Shown here: positions 25,591 through 32,724 of the stretch, in pieces | Position numbering within the stretch: the first letter of the stretch is position 1 | Layout: every line of letters begins with the position of its first letter | DNA from: Gammaproteobacteria bacterium AqS3 | Lineage (GTDB): Bacteria > Pseudomonadota > Gammaproteobacteria > MEIF01 > AqS3 | NCBI GenBank assembly: GCA_001750645.1 | Contig: MEIF01000016.1 | Coordinates: 1-39,915 of the forward strand | Direction of reading: 5' to 3' | DNA length: 39,915 nt | Made by a program: the position numbers and the translations under genes | Notes under the pieces: model-generated | Told to the model about the DNA's origin: nothing | Seen by the model: only the letters and a program-made list of their open reading frames with translations | Databases searched by the model: none

Positions 25591-26183
25591 TCGCCCATTT
25601 GCGCGGTTCCCTCATTCACTGCACCCCCGGCATCTGGGTGCTTGAGTGCGGCGGGGTCGGATATCAGGTTGCGGTGCCCGACACGGCCTCTTACACCGTG
25701 CTTCCCGACAGCGAGCAATCGCTGCACATCCATCACTACGTGAGCCGCGATGATGGACGCTCAGTGCTCTACGGATTTATGCAGCGCATTGAGCGCGATC
25801 TGTTCGCGCACTTGCAGCGGGTGCGCGGTCTCGGTCCGGCGGTCGCCCTGCAGCTGCTGAGCCGGCTGGGGGCTTCGGGACTGCTGCAGGCTCTGAATGA
25901 TCGGGATGCCGCCGCGCTCGTGCGAGTCAAGGGGGTCGGGGCAAAAACTGCCGAGCGGCTGCTGCTGGAAATCGGGGATGTCGCCTCGGAGTTTGCCGAA
26001 GTTGAGGGGCTCGTTCCGGATGCAGCGGGCAGTGCCCGGGCTGCGGGGATTGCCGCACTCAGGGCGCTGGGCATCAAGCCCCACCAGGCACTTGAGGCGG
26101 TCGATGCCGTGCTGACTGAGAACCCCAGACTCGACGAGGGTGAAATCATTCGCGCGGCGCTGCTGCACCTGCGCACAAGCTAG
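25587..26183 (+). CDS. ruvA: Holliday junction DNA helicase subunit RuvA
   Basis: Junction-binding tetramer that targets RuvB. Length is 198 residues with the usual start IAHLRGSL, two helix-hairpin-helix motifs (VRGLGPAVALQLLSRLG and VKGVGAKTAERLLLEI) and a C-terminal domain that contacts RuvB (AALRALGIKPHQALEAVDAV). The start codon is TTG in the ruvC stop. Unlike most relatives, ruvB does not follow directly; a racemase gene on the other strand lies between. Confidence 0.96.
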   Translation: MIAHLRGSLIHCTPGIWVLECGGVGYQVAVPDTASYTVLPDSEQSLHIHHYVSRDDGRSVLYGFMQRIERDLFAHLQRVRGLGPAVALQLLSRLGASGLLQALNDRDAAALVRVKGVGAKTAERLLLEIGDVASEFAEVEGLVPDAAGSARAAGIAALRALGIKPHQALEAVDAVLTENPRLDEGEIIRAALLHLRTS

Positions 26184-26196
26184 CTGAACTCTGGCC

Positions 26197-26895
26197 TTAG
26201 TCCTGCACCAGAGCCCAATCGACGGCTGCACAGGCGTGCAGATGGGCCGTGTCGTAGAGGGGAAGGGGAGAATCCTCGGGCGAGATCAGCATTCCGATTT
26301 CAGTGCAGCCGAGGATGATGCCGCCGCAGCCGGCCCGGTGCAGCTCATCGATTGCGGCCTGGTACTCGCACCGCGATTCATCGCTCACCACGCCGTGGCA
26401 CAGCTCCTCAAAAATGACTGCATTGATGCGCTGCTGCAGGGCTTCCGAGGGCTTCAGTGTGCGCACCCCGAACCGATCCTTGAGCCTGCCGGAGTAGGAG
26501 GGGTCCATCGCGGTGAACGTGGTCCCGAGCAGCCCGACAGTGTCAATGCAATCTTCCTGCAGGGCGCACCCCAGAGCGTCAACGATGTGCAGCAGGGGAA
26601 TATCAACGGCCTCCTCAATGCACTCGGCGACCCGGTGCATGGTGTTGGTGCACAGCAGCAGACACTCGCCCCCGCCCGCCTCAACTTGCCTGGCGCACGA
26701 GCATAGACGCTCGGCGAGAACGTCCCACTTTCCTGCGCGCATCAGCGGTTCAAATTCGGCGAAGTTGACTGAATGCAGCAGCAAGCGCGCGCTGCTGTGC
26801 CCTCCGAGGCGGTCCTGCACCAGACGGTTGAGATGTCCGTAGTAGATCTGAGTCGATTCCCAGCTGGTTCCGCCTATCAGGCCTATGGTCTTCAT
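26197..26895 (-). CDS. Aspartate/glutamate racemase family protein
   Basis: Cofactor-independent racemase of 232 residues, of the YgeA/aspartate racemase type. The start is KTIGLIGGTSWEST, and the two catalytic cysteines are C82 in LLLCTNTMH and C197 in LGCTEIGML. The ATG at 26895 was chosen because homology begins there; the frame extends 30 codons upstream without similarity. A TAAAAT (26928-26933 on this strand) 32 bases upstream may be its -10. It sits between ruvA (convergent, 13-base gap) and ruvB (divergent), so it splits the usual ruvAB pair. The amino acid substrate is uncertain. Confidence 0.9.
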   Translation of the reverse strand: MKTIGLIGGTSWESTQIYYGHLNRLVQDRLGGHSSARLLLHSVNFAEFEPLMRAGKWDVLAERLCSCARQVEAGGGECLLLCTNTMHRVAECIEEAVDIPLLHIVDALGCALQEDCIDTVGLLGTTFTAMDPSYSGRLKDRFGVRTLKPSEALQQRINAVIFEELCHGVVSDESRCEYQAAIDELHRAGCGGIILGCTEIGMLISPEDSPLPLYDTAHLHACAAVDWALVQD

Positions 26896-27005
26896 GCCAA
26901 CCTGTCTGCTGAGTCGTGTCCCTGCTGATTTTAAGAGCCCAAATTGGAGTTCACCATTCCCGAGGCTCTTCCGCCGGCGACCCATCGCCCATCAGTTGAT
27001 CTATC

Positions 27006-27011
27006 TATAAT
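27006..27011 (+). promoter_or_regulatory. Putative -10 of the ruvB promoter
   Basis: A perfect TATAAT lies 28 bases before the TTG proposed as the ruvB start. Its presence inside the longer open frame argues that translation starts after it, and gives ruvB its own promoter because the racemase splits it from ruvA. Confidence 0.55.
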
Positions 27012-27039
27012 CGCTCGCGCCGGTGTTCTGGCCGATCCA

Positions 27040-28074
27040 TTGTCCAAGAGCAAGCCCAGCACCGAGGCGCCTCAGCTGCCCCAGGAGGAGCACTTTGAGC
27101 GCACCCTGCGCCCGCTTCACCTGAGCGAATATCGGGGCCAGCAGCGCGCCACTGACCAGCTGAGCGTCTTCGTGCAGGCGGCGCAGCAGCGCCGCGAGCC
27201 GCTCGACCACACCCTCATTTTCGGCCCGCCCGGCTTGGGCAAGACCACCCTGGCCTCAATCATCGCGCGCGAGATGAGCGGTCAAATGCATGCGACCTCA
27301 GGGCCGGTGCTTGAGAAGGGCGGGGATCTGGCGGCGGTTCTGACGCATCTGGAACCCGGATCCGTGCTGTTCATTGATGAAATTCACCGCCTCAATCCGC
27401 AGATCGAGGAGCTGCTCTATCCGGCAATGGAGGACTATCGGCTGGACATCGTCATCGGCGAGGGGCCGTCGGCGAGATCCATCAAGCTCGACCTGCATCC
27501 ATTCACTCTGATCGGAGCCACCACCCGGGCCGGCAGTTTGACCGCGCCATTGCGCGATCGTTTTGGGATCACGCTTCGGCTGGAGTACTACGCAGTCGAA
27601 GATCTTGAGGGGATTGTCGGTCGAGCGGCAGGCCTGCTGGGCTATGACCTGGAAGTCGATGGTGCGCGCGAGATCGCCCGGCGCTCGCGCGGGACGCCGC
27701 GCATTGCCAACAGACTGCTGAGGCGCGCGCGCGATGTTGCCGAGGTTCGGGCCGGGGGCGTGATCAACGCGGCAGTCGCTGCCGAGGCGCTCGACCTGCT
27801 CGAAGTTGACGGGCGCGGTTTGGACGCTCAGGACCGCCGCTACCTGCAGGTTTTGATCGGTCATTTTCGCGGGGGGCCCGTCGGTATCAGCAGCTTGGCC
27901 ATTGCGGTCGGCGAGGACAAAGGCACGCTCGAGGAAATTGTCGAGCCCTACCTGATACAGCAGGGCTTGCTGGTGCGCTCTGCACAGGGACGCTGCGCGA
28001 CCCCTGCGGCAGTCCAGTGCCTGGGGCTTGAAATGGGGGAGCTGGGGGCAACCCTGGGCTCCGCTCAAGAATGA
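27040..28074 (+). CDS. ruvB: Holliday junction DNA helicase motor RuvB
   Basis: AAA+ hexamer that drives branch migration, 344 residues from the TTG at 27040. Walker A is [10 protein letters not shown], Walker [12 protein letters not shown], followed by sensor 1 [18 protein letters not shown] and the arginine region [17 protein letters not shown] longer reading from 26944 adds 32 residues, but these do not resemble RuvB, and a TATAAT lies inside them. No clear ribosome site precedes the TTG, so the exact start is uncertain. It is transcribed apart from ruvCA. Confidence 0.95.
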   Translation: MSKSKPSTEAPQLPQEEHFERTLRPLHLSEYRGQQRATDQLSVFVQAAQQRREPLDHTLIFGPPGLGKTTLASIIAREMSGQMHATSGPVLEKGGDLAAVLTHLEPGSVLFIDEIHRLNPQIEELLYPAMEDYRLDIVIGEGPSARSIKLDLHPFTLIGATTRAGSLTAPLRDRFGITLRLEYYAVEDLEGIVGRAAGLLGYDLEVDGAREIARRSRGTPRIANRLLRRARDVAEVRAGGVINAAVAAEALDLLEVDGRGLDAQDRRYLQVLIGHFRGGPVGISSLAIAVGEDKGTLEEIVEPYLIQQGLLVRSAQGRCATPAAVQCLGLEMGELGATLGSAQE

Positions 28075-28096
28075 GAGCGCCTGCTCGTCGTCGTGT

Positions 28097-28127
28097 TTGT
28101 CTACAACGCCGCTTTTTTTGCTACACT
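28097..28127 (+). promoter_or_regulatory. Putative promoter of the tol-pal operon
   Basis: TTGTCT (28097-28102) and an extended -10 TTGC-TACACT (TACACT at 28122-28127) are separated by 19 bases, slightly long. They sit about 100 bases before tolQ, in a 153-base gap. A 13-bp palindrome CAGCTTTAAGCTG lies at 28177-28189 within the leader. Confidence 0.4.
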
Positions 28128-28227
28128 TCCACCGGTTGCGATTGCCCACGGCGTTTTGACCTCTCATCAGTTCTTGCAGCTTTAAGCTGTATCCGCTCTG
28201 ACCATCCTGACTAGGAGGAGAAATTTA

Positions 28228-28911
28228 ATGGAAACTACCGGCGAAGCATTTAACGTATGGGAACTCATCTTGGCAGCCAGTATCACGGTGCAGATCGTGA
28301 TGCTGATCCTAGTGTTCTTCTCGATTTCCTCATGGGTGCTGATCATTCAGCGCTTCATGGTGCTGTCACGGACTGATCGTCAAAACAAGCAGTTTGAGGA
28401 TCGATTCTGGGGAGATGATGAATCGATAGACAGTCTCTACGAAGAATTTTCAGAGATTGGCGAGGAGGAGGGCGGCACCACGGGCGTATTCGTGGCAGGC
28501 ATGACCGAATACAAGCGCCTGGAGAGCAGAGAGAACGATACGGAGCGGCTGGTCAAATCAGTTGACCGCGTGATGAACGTCTCCCTGGTGCGCGAGGATC
28601 AGCGCCTCAACAGCTATCTCCCCTATTTGGCGACAGTGGCATCGGTGAGCCCGTATGTCGGCTTGTTTGGCACGGTCTGGGGAATCATGAACGCCTTCAT
28701 CGGTTTGGCCGGTGTGCAGCAGGCCACCCTCAATACGGTTGCTCCCGGTATTGCAGAGGCGCTGATTGCAACGGCCATCGGTCTGTTCGCCGCCATTCCG
28801 GCGCTGGTTGCCTACAACCGCTTTGCAGTTCAGGCAACCGATCTGGCGACAGGAACCTCAACATTCTCTGAGGAACTTCTTTCGGTGCTGAGTCGCAAGG
28901 CCGGCAGCTAA
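28228..28911 (+). CDS. tolQ: Tol-Pal proton channel subunit TolQ
   Basis: Inner-membrane MotA/TolQ/ExbB protein of 227 residues with three membrane helices (about 13-40, 130-155 and 165-190) and a cytoplasmic loop between the first two. The last two helices hold the typical VSPYVGLFGTVWGIMNAF and APGIAEALIATAIGLFAAIPALVAYN. With TolR it converts proton flow into movement of TolA. A strong AGGAGGAG precedes the ATG. ybgC, which often precedes tolQ, is absent here. Confidence 0.97.
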   Translation: METTGEAFNVWELILAASITVQIVMLILVFFSISSWVLIIQRFMVLSRTDRQNKQFEDRFWGDDESIDSLYEEFSEIGEEEGGTTGVFVAGMTEYKRLESRENDTERLVKSVDRVMNVSLVREDQRLNSYLPYLATVASVSPYVGLFGTVWGIMNAFIGLAGVQQATLNTVAPGIAEALIATAIGLFAAIPALVAYNRFAVQATDLATGTSTFSEELLSVLSRKAGS

Positions 28912-28936
28912 CACCCGCTAGCGGAGGAGAAAAGCC

Positions 28937-29362
28937 ATGGCAGCTGTTCAAAAAGGTAAGGGACTGGTCACGGAGATCAACGTTGTGCCCTACATTGACG
29001 TGATGTTGGTGTTGCTGGTTATCTTCGTGATCACGGCACCCCTGATGATGGAGGGGGTGCGCCTGGATCTGCCGGATACCGAAGCTGAGCAGATGAAAAA
29101 GGACGAGAAGCGCCTGGTGGTCTCGGTTGATCCTGAGGGGGCGATAAACGTCGAGAACATTGACGGCAATATTCCCATGGCCTCGCTTGCCGAATTGGAA
29201 GACCACGCTCGTCTGGTGCTGCGTCTGCGTCCAGATATCCAGGTGTTGGTGCGCGGCGATAAAACAGCGAGCTATGGTGACGTTGCCGGTGTTTTGGCGA
29301 CATTGCAGGAGGCGGGTGCGCTTTCTCTGGGACTCATCACCGATCCAGCTGAGGGCAAATAA
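28937..29362 (+). CDS. tolR: Tol-Pal proton channel subunit TolR
   Basis: A 141-residue ExbD/TolR protein with one membrane helix (about 18-38) that carries the proton-relay aspartate D21 in NVVPYIDVMLVLL, and a periplasmic domain. GGAGGAGA lies just upstream of the ATG. It follows tolQ by 25 bases and precedes tolA by two. Confidence 0.97.
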   Translation: MAAVQKGKGLVTEINVVPYIDVMLVLLVIFVITAPLMMEGVRLDLPDTEAEQMKKDEKRLVVSVDPEGAINVENIDGNIPMASLAELEDHARLVLRLRPDIQVLVRGDKTASYGDVAGVLATLQEAGALSLGLITDPAEGK

Positions 29363-29364
29363 TC

Positions 29365-30033
29365 ATGATGGGCGGCAAAAACTCGGAGCTGGTTGGCGCT
29401 GTCGCCGGCTCTGTCATTTTTCATGCGGTGCTGATCGTCCTGCTGGCAACCGTATTCACTGAATCCAGCGAAATGGTGGTGAGCGAGGAAGATCTCGACT
29501 TTGTTCCTGCCGAGCTGGTCAAGGAGCTGCCCAACACCCCGCAGATGCAGCAGGTCATGCCCAAGCGCGAGCGACCCCAGTTTGAATTGGAGCCGGTCAA
29601 AACCTCCAGCCTGTTGAACGAAGATTTTTCCTCGAACATTGATCTTGACGAGCTGAAAGAGCTGGAGATGGTCGATGTCGGCTCTGAGAGCGGGATGGAG
29701 GGTGCCGACTCCATGGTCAAGGTGGCCATGCAGGAGCGGGATTTCATTCGCAACTATCAGGCGCTGATTCAGAGAACCTTTGAAAGCCGCTGGCGTCAGC
29801 CGCCCGGCACGCGCGTCGGCACTGTCGCCTATCTCAGCGTTCGTTTTGCCCCCAACGGCGACGTGCTCAGCTTCCAGATGTCCCAGAAGAGCGGCAACAT
29901 CCGCTTTGATCAGTCGGTGATGCGCGCAGCTGCTCTGGTCAAGCGTATTCCGCGTCTGCGCGATATTCCCCCCAGCCTGTTCAAAAAGCATTTTGCGAGC
30001 ATGCGTGTGAGAATGATTAAGGAAGCAAACTAG
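29365..30033 (+). CDS. tolA: TolA, short form
   Basis: Periplasm-spanning linker anchored in the inner membrane, 222 residues. A single membrane helix (about 11-31, VAGSVIFHAVLIVLL) is followed by an acidic stretch (about 40-110). The C-terminal TonB/TolA fold (about 125-222) contains ALIQRTFESRWRQPP and VRFAPNGDVLSFQM. The long Ala/Lys-rich helical middle domain of E. coli TolA (421 residues in all) is missing. The ATG at 29365 is preferred over the next codon because GAGGG lies nine bases upstream. Its place between tolR and tolB fixes the identity. Confidence 0.88.
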   Translation: MMGGKNSELVGAVAGSVIFHAVLIVLLATVFTESSEMVVSEEDLDFVPAELVKELPNTPQMQQVMPKRERPQFELEPVKTSSLLNEDFSSNIDLDELKELEMVDVGSESGMEGADSMVKVAMQERDFIRNYQALIQRTFESRWRQPPGTRVGTVAYLSVRFAPNGDVLSFQMSQKSGNIRFDQSVMRAAALVKRIPRLRDIPPSLFKKHFASMRVRMIKEAN

Positions 30034-31337
30034 TGCTGCTGCGCCGCTTCGCACTGGGACTGTTACTGCTTGTATTTCTGCCCCTATTGCAAGCACAGGA
30101 CAACCTGATTGAGGTCCGGCGCGGTGTCGAGTCGGTGCCGTTTTTGTTTGTCTCTGAGTTTGACGGTGACAGCACAGCCGAGCAGCGCAAATTGATTCGC
30201 GAGATCTTCTCAAAGGATCTGTCCTCAACGGGAGAAGTCAACATCGTTGATGTCCCCGGTGCCAGCGTGACCATTGGCCAGGAGCCTGACTTTGAGCGTT
30301 TTCGCCGGGCCAGCTTGGACTACGCCGTTGGAGCCCGGATCAAGCCGACGCCCGCCGGCGGGCTGGAGTTGGATTTCGTTCTCTACAGCGCCAGCACCAC
30401 AACCATTGATCTGCAGCAGACACTCAGTGTCAAAACGGTTGACAGCGTTCGCAATCTGGCGCACAGATTCGCCAATGAGGTGTATGAATTCCTCACCAAG
30501 CGCAAGGGAGCCTTTGACACCTTCATCGCCTATGTTCGCGAGACCACTGAGGCCGGCGAACCCCGGTTTGAGATTCTTATTTCGGATGCCGATGGATATG
30601 GGGCGCGTCAGGTGTTTTCCTCGCGCTACCCGCTTTCCGGGCTGGCCTGGTCGCATAACAACCGCAGCCTTGCCTACACCTCCTGGGACAAGGGCTACCC
30701 GACCGTCTACGTGCAGGAGCTGGCCACCGGCAATCGCACAGAGATTCCCAGACGTCTGGGTGTGAACAGCGATGCCTCGTTCTCGCCGGACGGTCGCAGC
30801 TTGGTCTTGGTGCAGTCGCGCGGCTTCAACCCGGATGTCTACGTGGTCAACCTGTCTACCAAGCGGGCGGAACGTTTGGCGGGACTCAATGCGGTTGAGG
30901 CGTCGCCGCGCTACTCGGCCGACGGCAACAGGGTGATCTTCACATCAGACCGCTCGGGCTCGCCGCAGCTGTACGAGATTGATGCGGATGGGCGCAATGA
31001 GCGTCGCATCACTTTCCAGGGCAACTACAACGCCGACGGCATCTACATGCCCTCAAGCCTTCGGGTCGTCGCCATAGTGGGTGATGGAGGGGGCTATCGC
31101 ATCGGTCTGATCGACATGGGGTCATTTAGCATGCAGCACCTCAGTGATCGTCATGCAGAGATTGACGGGATAACCATGTCGCCCAATGGAGCGGTGGTGC
31201 TCTATTCCCATGCCACTTCTGGCGGGAGCTGGAGAGTGTCCGGGGTGTCTACCAATGGGCAGGCGAAATTTCAGTTAATCAACCCGGGGGGTGGCAAGAT
31301 CTACAGTCCAGCTTGGTCTTGGTACACCAGTGAATAA
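30033..31337 (+). CDS. tolB: Tol-Pal periplasmic beta-propeller protein TolB
   Basis: Periplasmic protein of 434 residues. A Sec signal (MLLRRFALGLLLLVFLPLLQA, cleavage before QDN) precedes a TolB N-terminal domain, which has the usual ISKDLSSTG-like stretch. A six-bladed propeller follows, with repeats such as LAWSHNNRSLAYTSW, SFSPDGRSLVLVQS and RYSADGNRVIFTSDRSG. The GTG at 30033 overlaps the tolA TAG by one base and has AAGGAAG upstream. It interacts with Pal and TolA in the family. Confidence 0.97.
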   Translation: MLLRRFALGLLLLVFLPLLQAQDNLIEVRRGVESVPFLFVSEFDGDSTAEQRKLIREIFSKDLSSTGEVNIVDVPGASVTIGQEPDFERFRRASLDYAVGARIKPTPAGGLELDFVLYSASTTTIDLQQTLSVKTVDSVRNLAHRFANEVYEFLTKRKGAFDTFIAYVRETTEAGEPRFEILISDADGYGARQVFSSRYPLSGLAWSHNNRSLAYTSWDKGYPTVYVQELATGNRTEIPRRLGVNSDASFSPDGRSLVLVQSRGFNPDVYVVNLSTKRAERLAGLNAVEASPRYSADGNRVIFTSDRSGSPQLYEIDADGRNERRITFQGNYNADGIYMPSSLRVVAIVGDGGGYRIGLIDMGSFSMQHLSDRHAEIDGITMSPNGAVVLYSHATSGGSWRVSGVSTNGQAKFQLINPGGGKIYSPAWSWYTSE

Positions 31338-31932
31338 CTCCGCTGCTGCCCTGCGTCTGCTGATGGCGGGCGCATTTTTTTTGCTGCTGTCGGCGTGCTC
31401 CAGCGCACCCAAACAGGACGATTTGGACATCAATGCCGACGCCCAGTCCAAGCTGTTCCGCAGTCTGGCCACGCAGGAGGAGATCGAGGCGGCGATGCGA
31501 CTGGGGGAGGGCTTTGTTGATGATTTGGAGGCGCTGATAGAGGAGCGTCTGCGCGCCGCGCGCATGGCTGAGATGAATCTTTTGCGGCGCAACAACATTA
31601 TTTACTTCACAGCGGGCGGCACCATTGCTCCTGAATCCAGGGACATACTGGAGCGGCACACGCTGTATCTGTCAAACAATGACTTCATCCAGTTTGAATT
31701 GGAAGTCCATACGCGCGCCAGGGGATCGCGCCGCTATAACGTCGGTTACGGAGAAAAATTGGCGGGTCGGATTTGGGCGTTCATGCAGGGCTTTGGAATG
31801 AGGATGGATCGCATCCGGGTGATCAGCTACGGCGAATTGGATTTTCGTCCGCCGCAGGCGGATCCCACCATTCAGTTCGCGGATCTTCCGGAGAACCGGC
31901 GCGGCTCATCCTATGTCGTCATCCGCTATTGA
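31330..31932 (+). CDS. pal: Pal-type peptidoglycan-associated lipoprotein with altered binding site
   Basis: Outer-membrane lipoprotein of 200 residues with lipobox LLLSAC (C23, S at +2). After a helical linker (about 35-85) comes an OmpA-like domain (about 95-200) with IIYFTAGGTIAPES, then RRYNVGYGEKLAGRIW and RVISYGELDF. In Pal the motif reads TDERG...LGERRA, where the Asp and the Arg hold diaminopimelate. Here these are R129 (HTRARG) and L144 (GEKLA), so the usual ligand clamp is lost. The GTG at 31330 overlaps tolB by eight bases; a start 13 codons upstream is less likely, since it precedes the signal peptide. Its position in the operon supports the Pal call. Confidence 0.88.
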   Translation: MNNSAAALRLLMAGAFFLLLSACSSAPKQDDLDINADAQSKLFRSLATQEEIEAAMRLGEGFVDDLEALIEERLRAARMAEMNLLRRNNIIYFTAGGTIAPESRDILERHTLYLSNNDFIQFELEVHTRARGSRRYNVGYGEKLAGRIWAFMQGFGMRMDRIRVISYGELDFRPPQADPTIQFADLPENRRGSSYVVIRY

Positions 31933-32638
31933 GCACAGGCACCTCTGGGTGTTGTTGTCAGTCTTGATGGTGCCGGCGGCAGGGACTCAGCAGATTGAGC
32001 AGCAGCAGGACTCGCCGCTGGATGACGTTCAGATCTGGCGGGAGGCGCTGCAGGCTGAACAGCTTGAAATTGAGGAGCAGATTGCCGCCCTGGAGCGTCA
32101 GGGCGAGCGGCTGCGGCGGCGTCAGCAGGAAATTGAGCAGGAGATCAGGCAGTTGAACAGCCGTGCCCCTGAACTGCCCGACTCAGCCCCGCAGGCAGAC
32201 AAGACCGATGAAGCCGATGACGGCGCCCTGGTGCAGTATCGGGGTGCACTCAGGGCGCTGCGCCGGGGCTCTTATGCTCGAGCGCGCACGGCGTTCTCGA
32301 ATTGGCTCGACGCCTACCCCGGAAATGTCCTGGCTTCTCGCGTCTACATGTGGCTGGGTTTGATTTCGCGCACTCAGGGCGACGATGGGACGGCGCGTCA
32401 ATACTTTACTGCGGTGCTGTCAACATTCACTTATCCCGAACATCCCGTGGTGTTGGATGTGCTGATTGCACTGGCGGAAATCGAGCGTGACGGGAGGCGC
32501 AATGAAGAGGCCGAGTCGCTGCTGCGTCAATTGATGCGCATCGCACCTGATTCAGCGGCGGCGCTCCGAGCGGAGCGCATGCTGGACGAATGGCGCAGTG
32601 CGATCCCGGATCGTATCCCTGAGGACGCCTCTGGATAG
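31913..32638 (+). CDS. cpoB: Cell division coordinator CpoB (YbgF-like)
   Basis: Periplasmic protein of 241 residues that in E. coli links Tol-Pal with PBP1B. The signal peptide is HLWVLLSVLMVPAAG (cleavage near 24-27). A coiled coil (about 40-85, Glu/Gln/Arg-rich) leads to trimer formation, a Pro/Asp-rich linker follows, then TPR-type repeats (about 100-235). The ATG at 31913 lies inside the pal end, a 20-base overlap. It is the last gene of the tol-pal operon. Confidence 0.9.
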   Translation: MSSSAIEHRHLWVLLSVLMVPAAGTQQIEQQQDSPLDDVQIWREALQAEQLEIEEQIAALERQGERLRRRQQEIEQEIRQLNSRAPELPDSAPQADKTDEADDGALVQYRGALRALRRGSYARARTAFSNWLDAYPGNVLASRVYMWLGLISRTQGDDGTARQYFTAVLSTFTYPEHPVVLDVLIALAEIERDGRRNEEAESLLRQLMRIAPDSAAALRAERMLDEWRSAIPDRIPEDASG

Positions 32639-32724
32639 ACTGGTACAGATGCTGGATTCTGGTGCGTTGCCGGATTGCAGCTGTCATTGGGTAATATTTG
32701 CGCAACGCGAGGGAGGGTTTCCAA

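Noticed and set aside
26944-27039. Longer RuvB start at 26944
   Set aside because: The extra 32 residues do not resemble RuvB, and a perfect TATAAT at 27006-27011 lies inside them.
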